Shown one piece after another: positions 45,993-56,048 of a stretch of DNA of 64,000 bases. The DNA lies in the NCBI GenBank assembly GCA_009763385.1, contig CM019826.1, forward strand, positions 56,975,127 to 57,039,126, written 5' to 3'. The position numbers and the translations under genes were made by a program. This DNA comes from Coix lacryma-jobi var. lacryma-jobi (taxonomy: Eukaryota; Streptophyta; Magnoliopsida; Poales; Poaceae). Within the stretch, counting starts at the first letter, position 1, and each line of letters begins with the position of its first letter. Under the pieces are notes generated by a model that was not told where the DNA came from, did no database searches, and worked only from the letters and a program-made list of their open reading frames with translations.

Positions 45993-46472
45993 CTACCCAT
46001 CTATCTCTCCATCATCAATGATCGTGCCCATCTCATCTTCAGCCGCATCTGGAGGTGGAGGTGGATGGAGTTGATCATACAGCACATGGACTTCCTCATG
46101 CAATAGGTCATTGAATGCTTCTATATCTGTCACATATGCCTCCAACTCATGCAGTCGGGCTAAAGCATTATCTTCTCGCTGCCAAGCTGTGTTCCTTTCT
46201 CCAAGCATTTTAGTCATGAGTTTTTCTGCACTAACCACGCTTCTGTTGGCCTCCTCCAGCTTGATCTTCATGCCTCCAGCTTTGGCAAGTGCCAAGCTCT
46301 TCTCCCGAGAGGTGGCGGCCAACTAGGATTTCAGCTCATGGACCTCTGCCCGTAAGTCCTCATTGACCTCTTGACTGCTGCTGGACCCTTCCGCCTTGCG
46401 GGATGCAAGTTGGTGCTTGGGTACACCATGAGGACCCGTACTCTTGCGAGGTGTCTCCTTACCGCGCGGCAT
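45993..46472 (-). pseudogene. Extra leader ORF of the chromovirus (coiled coil)
   Basis: About 158 codons upstream of gag in the same orientation, starting at MPRGKETPRKS. The N-terminus is basic. Most of the rest is a coiled coil (EVNEDLRAEVHELKS, LEEANRSVVSAEKLMTKML, ALARLHELEAYVTD), and the tail is acidic with a Pro run (HPPPPPPDAAEDEMG). A single TAG at 46323-46325, within the coiled coil, is the only break I see in the frame. Function unknown. Chromoviruses normally have one gag-pol ORF only, so this is unusual. Confidence 0.55.
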
Positions 46473-46867
46473 CCAGCTGAGATAAGGTTTTGAATTGGGC
46501 AGATAAAGGAAATATATTTTTTTTTGGTTAGCAAGAAAGGATTGGATTCTAACCCTTACCCAACTATACCACTTATCATAAGTTGAATAAGCAGGATGCA
46601 TGAAACGTACTTACGCATAAAGCATATAAAATTTAAATTATACTCCATTACATAAGAGTAGAAATTTAACAACAATTTCAAATTAAGGCTTAACTTAACA
46701 TGCTGCTCCACTTAACAATCCATGATCTACTATTTAAGACAGAACATAGATCGAAGAGCATGAACAGGGTAAGTCAAAAGCATTTTGGATCAAACTAAAT
46801 TTCAATTAGTTTTGACTCGAATCATTTTGAAGTTTTGCAACAATACTCCAAGACTGCTGCAATGATC
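46473..46867 (-). other. Chromovirus 5' untranslated leader
   Basis: AT-rich region between the primer-binding site and the extra ORF. No gene seen. Confidence 0.5.
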
Positions 46868-46880
46868 GCTCTGATACCAG
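46868..46880 (-). other. Primer-binding site of the chromovirus
   Basis: On the minus strand TGGTATCAGAGCG follows the LTR end …CGTCACA after a short spacer. It is complementary to the 3' end of initiator methionine tRNA, the usual primer. Confidence 0.85.
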
Positions 46881-46881
46881 C

Positions 46882-49285
46882 TGTGACGGAACCTTCTGAA
46901 TTATTAGGGCCCATGTGTACCTGTCCTTGTCCAATAGACCTCAGGCAGTCATACACTGTGCCCCATAACCCAAAAGACCCATCACGTGTCATCGGGTAAC
47001 CCGACTCATCCACGTTTCCTTACACTCCCAGGATCATTGCAAGAGTCAAGGCAGTATTACAACATTTCACAAATAATATACATCAGAGATAAAAGTGCGG
47101 AAGTATTACACCATAAGTTTTACAAACCAGTTATTCAAACTCGTGTCGTTATTACAAACCATAGTTTCAAACTTCATCCTAGGTAGTGGAAGCAACATTA
47201 ACAAAACGGTATTTCACACAAACAACCCCGCCTGAGGGTTGCATTACTCCTCCCCGAACACGTCCTCCTCAATGACGGTCACGCAACAAGCCTCAAAGCA
47301 AGGCTGCTTGTGAACGTCACCTGCAACAGGGGTTAACAAACCCTGAGTACAAAGGTACTCAACAAGGCTTACCCGACAAGAAAAGAGAAGAACGGGTATG
47401 CTGGTTTGGGTAGGCTCAACAGTACTTTTCATTTGCATAAAAGCTTACTAAAGTAATCCTAGAATCAAATTTTACTTAATCATTTGTGTATATGGTAAGA
47501 ATTGTAAATGAACACTAGTGAAAGGTCATTATCATTCTTTCTTAAACCAATTCCATTTTTATTCTACGGTGCGGGTCAGAAGATTGAGTCTCCTTAACCG
47601 AGGAGCACGACGGTTCGAACCGATTCAACCAGATCTGGGAGTTTTCCACGATCATACGATATATGTAGACCCTTGATCACACATATATCAATCCCCGACC
47701 TCGGATCCTCCAAACAAGAACGGGTCCGCGCCACCCGAGAGTACTTGTACACCACCAATCCGGGACTTTAACCCACGAGGGTAGCTAGTACTCCTGCCAT
47801 CTCTCCACTCCCAGTGCGCGATTAGCCGTTCTCATTTAAGAACCACCAAGGCAGGGCTTACCGTAGCATATGATCGGTACTTCACAATTTCTCAATCTAG
47901 CAGGCCAACAACGGTTAACCCTAATCCGGCCCATCCGGGTCACTCTACACCAACCCAAGGTTCGATGCATGTGCCCGTCTGGTCTTAACCATACTTCTTT
48001 CTCATTATCATTCCAAAACGATAAGTATCAAAATATTTATTGGAACCGTGAGAACGCAAGGCTAAGCATTTCTATCATTTGCATAAAGCAGGTATCAAGG
48101 TATGATATATCGATAACAAGGTTGATCATGCATCAACAGGTTTAAAGCATTTATTTGTTAAACATCTAATGCATCAGGTTATCGAAAGTAAGTGTAATTG
48201 CAAAACCAAGGAAAGGGTTAAATGAACCGGGGCTTGCCTTCGTTGACCGAAAAAGTCAGGAACTCCTGATATTCCGGATCAACAGGATACTCCGAACTCT
48301 CTGGACCAACCTCGTCCGGACAATCGACCCCTTCGGAAACTACACGATAAGGAGTGCATGCTTGATGAGATGCTCATGTCATTATCATGGTAAAGATGGA
48401 AATTTTCTAAGCTATAAGCATTTATTTTGTACAACTTTCCATCACGGTACAGTTGCAAACCAACAAAACCAACTTATACCAACATACATGGTTATATGAG
48501 TGAAGCTTTCCTGCATCAAGCAGCAGATCAAGATAATTCACTCAGCAGATCAAGATAATTCACCTAACTTAACCTTCAATCTACCATAAAGAGACTTTGG
48601 TTTTCATGTTAAACAACATTACTTATTCATAAAGAAAGTAATTTAATTAGCACGAAATTAAGTTGTAAAGCAAACTATGCCCAAATTAGTTCAAACTTTT
48701 AGAGATGATAAATTATATCAAATAACAGTGGTAAAACAAATATCACAATTTTTGAACAAACTTTTAAACCTGCAAAATTAAATCAAACTATAACACTTAA
48801 ATAATTTAATAAGGCATAGAAATAAGATTAAAATCTATTTTCTCCAACAGAGCTCAAAATTTTTGTGATGATACATTTTCAACTAAAAACAGTGACAAAA
48901 ATAGTTTCATGATTTGTGGACATTTAAATAGGCCTACAAAAAACGTCAAAGATCATTTATTAATAAAAAGGTCTATTTAAATCACTTTCAAAATTTGCTC
49001 AACACTTAAGTTTCATATTTTTCATAAAAAGGTCTTTTGAATTGTTGAACTTGGATTCATGCCTTTACATGACTTTAGTCCAATGGGAATGAACACAAGC
49101 TACTTTATAATGACATTCTAAATTAGGTTTTCAAACTGCATCACAAGCATAAAATCAGAGAAGCTCACATAAGGAATTAAACTCATTTTAGTGAATGCAT
49201 CTCAAGGTGAGCTAGCACATGATGCTATGAAATGCTTATGATGACATGACAACATTTTATTCGTGTAAACACCTGAGGTGTTACA
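46882..49285 (-). repeat. Chromovirus 5' LTR, with internal deletion
   Basis: On the minus strand it starts TGTAACACC at 49285 and ends GTCACA at 46882. Compared with the 3' LTR it lacks about 2.0 kb (junction near 49028-49034) but keeps the outer ~0.5 kb that the other copy has lost. Confidence 0.85.
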
Positions 49286-50770
49286 ACTGAGCAGCAAAGC
49301 CTCTTACACCCGGCTCACTATCGTATTGAGAATGACTAGAACCACGACGGGCACGACCACCACCCCGTGGTCTAGCTGCCAGGGGCCTAGCTACCTTAGG
49401 GGGTGCACCTCCAGGTCTAGCCATCTGCCTCTGAATTCCCTTACCTTGCACACCATGGAGAGGGTGACGCCTGGCCTTGTTGTTCAGCTCCAACTCCTTG
49501 CTAGGTCTCTCTTCCTCTAAAAGCAAAACTCAGCTAGATGACACTCGCGGTGGCTATACTCACACTCGAACCTCACCACTCTCTTGGGTTGTTGGTTCCT
49601 ATGGTTGCGAGGGTTCTGCACTCTAGCCGGCTGCTTGCCTCTTGGAAGGGGATCACTACAGACATCAAGAAGGGTGTCAAGTGTGTTCCTAAGATGGTTA
49701 GGTTTGGGAACCCACACTTGCTTGCGAGGTGGAGCCCTAGGAGGTTCATCAAGGATACCATCCTTGGTGATAGGCTTGGGAGGCTCGGGGGGTGATCTTG
49801 GTAAGCGTAGGGACAGCGGATGGCTTTTCACTAGGGTTCACTCTGCTAAACTCACTGATCTTGCCAAAGGTACTAGCGCCCTTCCCACCTGAAGCAAAGC
49901 CTACTCCCGGACCGCCAGTTCCCCTCTTGAACTGACTGATCATCATGCCCAAATGCGGCTCACTGCATGACACCCAACTCAGGATGGACTGAAGGTATGT
50001 GTTTTCCTCCTCAGTTTGCATCCTGTCATGCCGACAGTTGGCAATCTCAAGCTCCATCGCCGCGCATCGCTCACATTGAGCGGACAAGGTGCTAACTAAG
50101 CTAGCCTTCATGGCTTTAGCAAGCTTGGCACTAACTTCTGCCAACTAAGTTCGCAAACCTGGACAGAACTTGCACGCACCCAGCAAAGAAGGCCTCGCCT
50201 TCACTTCCTCCAGCTCCTTCAGGAAGGGACACTCTTTGCAATCACCAACCAAGTCTAGCCTACTCTTCAGCTCATCATACACCTCAATCAAAGAGGCATA
50301 CTTGGTTTGTTTGGTGGCAAAGTTTGTCATATGCATTGTGCACTCCTCACACTCCTCCTCATCGGCCACCTTCACCTCAGACCTAGCAAACTCTAACTCC
50401 TTGAGCTTCTCACCTAGTTTAGCCTTAAACTCGTTGCGCTCTCTAGCGGCACGCTTGAGTTGCTTGTCCTGAGCGAAAACTATGTCGGCCAAGGTATCGC
50501 GCTCACCGGTAAGACGATCGACAAGAGAAGAAGATGATACCTCGGAAGCCTCGTAGTCGTCATCGGTGTCGGCGTCCTTGACCTGGCATTTGTGGTCCTC
50601 CTCATCCAAGGCCATGGTGCAGAAGCCCTTGGTGGAGTTGCCGAAGAAGCAGAGTCCGTTGAAGCGTTCTTCAGTCTTGTGCTCGGACCCATCATCGCTG
50701 GAGTCTCCGTCGGAGCTCTTCTCACTGTCGCTGAAAGAGGCGATGAAGGCGCGCCTGCTTGGGTAGAAAG
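49286..50770 (-). pseudogene. Copia B gag, middle and C-terminal part
   Basis: Aligns by eye with residues about 340-800 of the Copia A gag. Segments in order: AFIASFSDSEKSSDGDSSDD, a coiled coil with paired Cys (EECEECTMHM, GACKFCPGL), QTEEENTYLQSILSWVSC, GMMISQFKRGTGGPGVGF, and a Pro-rich linker. A decayed second zinc knuckle (CEYSHRECHLAEFC) and an Arg/Gly/Pro-rich segment end the block at the chromovirus LTR. A stop at 50145-50147 and frame changes near 49800 and 49520 break it. Confidence 0.82.
50766..50770. repeat. Target-site duplication GAAAG (left)
   Basis: Matches 61757-61761 and bounds the minus-strand solo LTR. Confidence 0.8.
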
Positions 50771-51681
50771 TGAAGGACCGGAATGGCGACCAGAGGGGGG
50801 TGAATGTGAGCCTCAAATTCAACTTGTGAATAGAATGACCCTTGTCCCAGAAAATCACCCCAAAAGCAAAGTCTCGAAATGACCGAAGAGTTCACGACCA
50901 ACGAGTAGGTGGATACCCTTGGAGATGTCCTAGTGGTACAGCGGAACTCCCGGAGACACCCCAAAACCAACTGCCAAAGCCCCAGAGCAAAACTGAACAC
51001 TCTGCAGGATCGCAGACTGTCCGGGGTCAGGGTCCCGGACTGTCCGCTGAACGCCGGACTGTCCGACACTATGAGTCCGGACTGTCCGCCGGCAAAAGAC
51101 CCGAAATAGAACTGTTCTGAACATGTTCTGGACAACTCCCGGACTATCCGTGGTTTGCACGCCGGACTGTCCGCGGTTCACATGAATAGTGAAACCCTAG
51201 CGTCCGATGCCCGCCCTGTGCTGCGTCCGATGTAACCCCGGACTATCCGTGGGTTACTGGCGGACTGTCCGCCGATCACGAGACCGAGAATAGTATCTGC
51301 GGATACATGGGTGTATGCCGAGTCTCTAAGTGATGAGTGATTGTCAACTGGGATGATGCGCATGCTCTTTGGCTTGTGTTGTGCAGGTGTCGAGCACGGA
51401 TGCAGTGATCAGAGGCTAGGTGAAGGTCAAGTAGAGACGTACCGTGCCGATGGACCGGGAGTGGCGAAGGGCGGACGTGAGGCTTGGACTGAGGGACCAG
51501 AGGCCCGAGGATCAGCTATGGTGGCTGGCAGCCTGTGAAGATAACGAGCGAAGACTTGCGGTCATGTGTTGCCTGAGTCGTGGACTTGGGGACACGTGTC
51601 GGTGGACAGGGTGCACGGGAGGTGCATCCCATCTTCGACGTCGGTTTGGTGGTAGAGCCAGGGAAAAACCATCGGGTGGAC

Positions 51682-51946
51682 GGTTTCCAGGTTTGGGCCT
51701 CAAAACCTGGGCGTGGATGGTTTCCGAGTTTGGCCACAAAACTCGGGCTGAGGGTTTCCGAGTTTGGCCTCAAAACTCGGGCTGAGGACGGTTTCCAGGT
51801 TTGGGCCTCAAAACCTGGGTGTTGCGGGTTTGCTGAGTTTGGGCCTCAAAACTCAGGCGCTGGTGGGCTGGTTTCCCGGTTTGGGCCTCAAAACATGGGG
51901 TTGGCTGGAAAAGGCTGGTTTCCCGGTTTGGGCCACAAAACCGGGG
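51682..51946 (+). repeat. Hairpin array in the Copia A LTR (7 units)
   Basis: Seven units of GGTTTC plus a 7-bp stem around GGCC(T/A)CA. Stems seen include CAGGTTT/AAACCTG, CGAGTTT/AAACTCG, TGAGTTT/AAACTCA and CCGGTTT/AAACCGG, all mutually paired. Confidence 0.85.
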
Positions 51947-52646
51947 TTGCAGAGCGAGGGGCGGCACGTGGCGGCAATCGGGAGGTTGCGTCGAGGCAAC
52001 GCTACGACTTGTGCGGGCGTGACCGTCGGATACACCTACCACCGAGTTGGTCCAGAATAACCCTACGGTTTAGCTGGTTCGCTCTGTAATTAGAGAGGGG
52101 TAGAGTAGGAATTAGAAATTAGGATAAGTACAGGGAGACACCCTCCTCCCTTCCTGTCTCAGTCATTTGCTCTTTGCTTCTAGGGTTTCCTGCTCTCCCA
52201 ATCCCCTGCTGTAGCTAGCTGAGATCCGCAGAGAACCATACCTCTGTGTACTGGAGATTTTGAGGAAGTGAGGCCGTAACCTCACTGTTGTAGCGTGTGT
52301 TTGCTACACGGTTGCAGATCGATGTGTTGAATCGAGTTTTGGTTCGTGTTCTTCGCGTTCTTCGTTTCTCCGCGATTTTCTCGTCACTCGATCTATCTCT
52401 CCCGTGCGTCTTTGCGAAATCCGTTTGAATCAACTTGTTCATATTTGAAAGGAGATCATTTCCACCGAAGGAATTTATCTATCTCCCTATGAACAAGTAG
52501 ATCGGGTTGATTTCGTTTTCATGGCCCTTTTTCGTTCATCCTTCTCCCCTTTTGATTTCCCTGTGTTTAACTCGATTTGAGCGGATGATTTCATGGGGAT
52601 AGTCTCCTAACTACCCCGTGACTAAAATTGCCCTCCCTGAGTGACC

Positions 52647-52884
52647 GCGGACAGTCCGCCACTCAGGGCGCGGACAGTCCGCGCGTGGGGGACGAGCCAG
52701 AGCAGTGGCACTGTCCTTCGGCTGTTTTGGCATTTGGTTGAATGGCGGACAGTCCGGGACTGTCCAGGGGACTTGCAGCAGCACTTTGGTTCTGCTCATT
52801 TGGCCGGCGGACAGTCCGCGACCTGAGCCCGGACAGTCCGCCACTGGGCAGACAGTCCGCGACTGTACCGGTGGACAGTCCGAG
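52647..52884 (+). repeat. CGGACAGTCCG cluster in the Copia A LTR
   Basis: Seven copies of CGGACAGTCCG or near variants (one CAGACAGTCCG, one TGGACAGTCCG) in about 240 bp. Confidence 0.85.
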
Positions 52885-53298
52885 ACTTGGTTGTTTGCTC
52901 CGGTTTAGTGCGTTTGCTCTCCTGGCTTGCTCGCTCGGTTTTTGGACTTTTCGTTTGGCCTTGTAGTTGACCAAGGAACCTCTCCAGGTATCTTTGGTAC
53001 TCGTTAGCATCGGTATTTGGGGATTTCTCTATGTAGCCATCTATCTACGTTAGGGACTTGGTTTTTGAGGTCGTGTTCGAGCCGGAGCTTTTGGAGCTTG
53101 GTTTGCTACTTCCTTGTGGTGCTCCGTTGTGATCCTAGGGATCATCCACCCTCTTCCAAGGGTCGTGAGCATCACGGTTTCGGTCGCCGTTTCTCGGGGT
53201 TGATTTTGGGACATTTGGCCAAAGTTTCTGAAGGAAATTTTTGAGCTCCCATTCACCCCCCCTTTGGTCGCCTTGCTAGTGCTTTCTCGGTCCTTCAA

Positions 53299-53311
53299 TT
53301 GGTATCGGAGC
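53299..53311 (+). other. Primer-binding site of Copia A
   Basis: TTGGTATCGGAGC just after the LTR end. One base differs from the usual initiator-Met complement TGGTATCAGAGC. Confidence 0.8.
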
Positions 53312-53360
53312 GGGTTAAGGATCTTCTACCTTAGCCGGTTTCAGATCCACAGAAGGCGAC

Positions 53361-56048
53361 ATGGATCGCGGCGTGGGCAAACCGCCATTTTTCGATGGGA
53401 CCAACTATGCGTATTGGAAGATACGCATGTCGGCCTATCTGCAGAGTTTGGGTGCTTCCATTTGGGATATTTGCAACTCTACTGATTACGTGGTCTTGGC
53501 TGCTCGTGTCTCTCAGCTTCAGATCGATGAGCACGATGCCAATAGCCGAGCCCGTAATGCTCTTTTCTCATGTTTGAGCATGAGTGAGTTTGATTGTGTT
53601 TCTCACCTCGCTACGGCTCGGGAGATTTGGGCTACCCTCATGCGTTTCCATGAGGGAACCTCTCAAGTCAAAACCCGACTCTACGAGTCATTCAAGCGGG
53701 AGTATGAGAACTTTCGACACATGCCTGGCGAGAGCATAGAAAGTTTATTCGCTCGCTTTCAGGTCATTGTCAACAGGATGAGGGCTAACAAGGAGTTGTT
53801 GCCTTTCGACGATCATGAGAGAGCTTTGAAGCTTTTGCATACTCTCGATCGGTCGGTGTGGGATTCCAAGGTTCAAGCGATCATCGAATCGCCGAACTAT
53901 GAGACCCTCACGTGCGACGAGCTCTTCAGTAAGCTCAAGTCCAGTGAGATTGACGCCATGGCGAGGGCTTCTTATGAGAATCCTTCTGGCCCGTCTATGG
54001 CTTTGGTTTCTGGCACTTCTGCTAACCCCTCTGGAGGCTTTGCACTTTTCTCTCTTCTTTCTGTCACAGAGGAGCAGCTGGAGTTCATGGGGGATGACGA
54101 GTTGGCTCTACTCGCCAACCGGTTCTCATGGTTCCACAACAACCGCATGAACCGTCGCCACGGAGGAGGACGCTCGGGATGCTACGAGTGCGGCGACCCC
54201 AACCACTTCATCGCCAATTGCCCGAAGAAGAACAAGCAGACCTTCGGCAAGGCGGACCATGGGCACAAGTACGACTCCGGCAAGCGCAAGGACAAGCATG
54301 TCCCCCCGAGGCACAAGCGGAGGGGCGGCTTCGACAAGGAGTACATCAAGGCCAAGTACTTGGAGAAGGCCCAGGCTGAGCAGCGTGCGTTCTTCGCCAC
54401 ACTCAGCGACGTCGACGGCTCGGATGATGACTCCGCTTGCTCAAGCGATGACGAGTCCGAGAAGAAGAAGAGGATCGAGGACAAGCTGAACGGCCTCTGC
54501 TTCTTCGCCGACAACGACGGCCTCTGCACCATGGCGCTCGACGGCGAGCTGGTGAACTCCCCTCGGAACGACGACGACGACAACGACACCTCCCAGGTAT
54601 CCCTCACCTACAACGAGCTTTCTGCTGAGGTTGAGAAGCTTACTGCCGCGCTCCTTAGTCAGGACAAGTTGCTTAGGCGTGCTGCTAGAGAGCGCAAGGA
54701 GTTTAGGCAGAAGTGGGAGGACACGGTGAGGGAGCTTGAGTTTGCTAAGTCCACCGTGGTCGTGTCTGAGGAGGCTGAGTGCGAGATGTGCACCACGCAC
54801 ATTACTGACCTTCTCACTTTGAGAAGTAAGTATGTTGCGTTGGTAAGAGAGGTGGACGAGCTGAAGGCTAGACCTTCCTTGTTGGGTGCGTGCAAGACTT
54901 GTCCTGTCTTGCAATCCGAGTTGGCAGAGAAGAATGCCAAGATTGTGTCTCTTGAGGAGGCCAGCTCGGGTAGCACATGTGTGGCTAGGTGTGCTCTTTG
55001 TGAGGGTTTGGAGATGGAGATAGCCAATGTGAAGCATGACAAGATGCAAACCGAGGAGGAAAACACATACCTTCGGACCATCTTGTCATGGGTGTCTTGT
55101 GGTGAGCCAAAGCTCGGGATGATGATCTCCCAATTCAAGCGAGCTGCTGGAGGTCCCGGTGTAGGCTTTGCTCAGGGTGTTGATCTTTCTGCTTTTGGGA
55201 AGATTGGAGAGTCGAGTGGTTTGAACCCGAGTGAGAAACCCAACTCCACCACTACTCCCAAACTTACCAAGCTTCCACCCAAAGAGCCTCTCAAGCCTAA
55301 CACCAAGGATGGGGTCTTTGTTAAGCCTCCGAAAGCTCCACCCAAGAACCAGCAATGGGCTCCCAAACCCAACCACCTAAAGAACAAGCTGGACACAATG
55401 CCACACATCCAGGAGGAGTTGCCACAGAAGGGCAAGGTGATCCACACCCACAACCATAAGTACCAACAACCCCCTTTGAGAGCGGTGAGGTACCACTGTG
55501 AGTTTTGTGGGAGAGATGGACACTTGAGCGAGTTCTGCTTTAGGCGCAAGAGAGAGGCGCGCCGTGCTAGGGAGATGAACAACCCGGACATGTACCATCC
55601 TTTCCATGATGTACATGCGCCAAATGTTCAGAGGAGAGCACCGAGACGTGCTGCTAGGCCCAGAGGTCCAGAACCTCAAGTTCCTAGGCCTAGGCAGCAG
55701 AGAGCTCCGAGGAGAGACGCTAGGCCTAGAGGTGTTGAGCCTCAAGTCCCTAGGCGTAGACCTCGTAGAGAGCGTGCCCGGCGGGAACCTGCAGTTGTAG
55801 GCTATGGACCCCCTGGCGGTGGCTTTGTAGTTGAGCGTTTTCCCCCACCGCGGTTTGAGTATCGCGATGGACGCTCCTCCCTTAGCGGACCACGTTTTCC
55901 TCAACGTGGTGATCGCTCCTTCCGTAGGCATGCTAGGAATGGTTTTTCTGCTAACCGTTCTTTTGAGCAGCCGGCCCAACACTGGTATTCCCCTTACTTC
56001 ACTAACCCCAGTGTTGGACCGTATGCTCACCCTATGTCTTTTTATTGA
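53361..56048 (+). CDS. Copia A gag, full length
   Basis: 895 codons, uninterrupted, starting at ATG (MDRGVGKPPFFDG). Residues about 10-230 are the UBN2-type Copia Gag core (NYAYWKIRMSAYLQSLG, FARFQVIVNRMRANKE). A CCHC knuckle (CYECGDPNHFIANC) is at about 274-287. Acidic and coiled-coil regions with repeated Cys pairs (CEMCTTH, GACKTCP, RCALCEG) occupy about 340-580. A Pro/Lys linker leads to a second CCHC-like knuckle (CEFCGRDGHLSEFC, about 713-726). The tail is Arg/Pro-rich. The length and two knuckles fit the long Gag of SIRE/Maximus elements. The TGA at 56046-56048 overlaps an ATG in the -1 frame. Confidence 0.9.
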   Translation: MDRGVGKPPFFDGTNYAYWKIRMSAYLQSLGASIWDICNSTDYVVLAARVSQLQIDEHDANSRARNALFSCLSMSEFDCVSHLATAREIWATLMRFHEGTSQVKTRLYESFKREYENFRHMPGESIESLFARFQVIVNRMRANKELLPFDDHERALKLLHTLDRSVWDSKVQAIIESPNYETLTCDELFSKLKSSEIDAMARASYENPSGPSMALVSGTSANPSGGFALFSLLSVTEEQLEFMGDDELALLANRFSWFHNNRMNRRHGGGRSGCYECGDPNHFIANCPKKNKQTFGKADHGHKYDSGKRKDKHVPPRHKRRGGFDKEYIKAKYLEKAQAEQRAFFATLSDVDGSDDDSACSSDDESEKKKRIEDKLNGLCFFADNDGLCTMALDGELVNSPRNDDDDNDTSQVSLTYNELSAEVEKLTAALLSQDKLLRRAARERKEFRQKWEDTVRELEFAKSTVVVSEEAECEMCTTHITDLLTLRSKYVALVREVDELKARPSLLGACKTCPVLQSELAEKNAKIVSLEEASSGSTCVARCALCEGLEMEIANVKHDKMQTEEENTYLRTILSWVSCGEPKLGMMISQFKRAAGGPGVGFAQGVDLSAFGKIGESSGLNPSEKPNSTTTPKLTKLPPKEPLKPNTKDGVFVKPPKAPPKNQQWAPKPNHLKNKLDTMPHIQEELPQKGKVIHTHNHKYQQPPLRAVRYHCEFCGRDGHLSEFCFRRKREARRAREMNNPDMYHPFHDVHAPNVQRRAPRRAARPRGPEPQVPRPRQQRAPRRDARPRGVEPQVPRRRPRRERARREPAVVGYGPPGGGFVVERFPPPRFEYRDGRSSLSGPRFPQRGDRSFRRHARNGFSANRSFEQPAQHWYSPYFTNPSVGPYAHPMSFY

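Larger units (their letters stand above)
17312..49285 (-). mobile_element. Tekay-type chromovirus (Ty3/Gypsy), carrying two younger elements
   Basis: The 5' LTR is 46882-49285 and the 3' LTR 17312-21127. The primer-binding site sits at 46868-46880 and the polypurine tract at 21128-21143. Internal order on the minus strand is an extra leader ORF, gag, PR, RT, RNase H, INT and chromodomain, as in the Tekay/Del group. The gag is interrupted by the elements at 25166-32810 and 33452-45729. The outer end of the 3' LTR is missing, so no target duplication can be checked. Many stops show it cannot be autonomous now. Confidence 0.85.
51298..53297 (+). repeat. Copia A 5' LTR
   Basis: 2000 bp, TGCGGATACA...CGGTCCTTCA. 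It holds a hairpin array at 51682-51946 (7 units) and seven CGGACAGTCCG-type words at 52647-52884. Confidence 0.9.
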
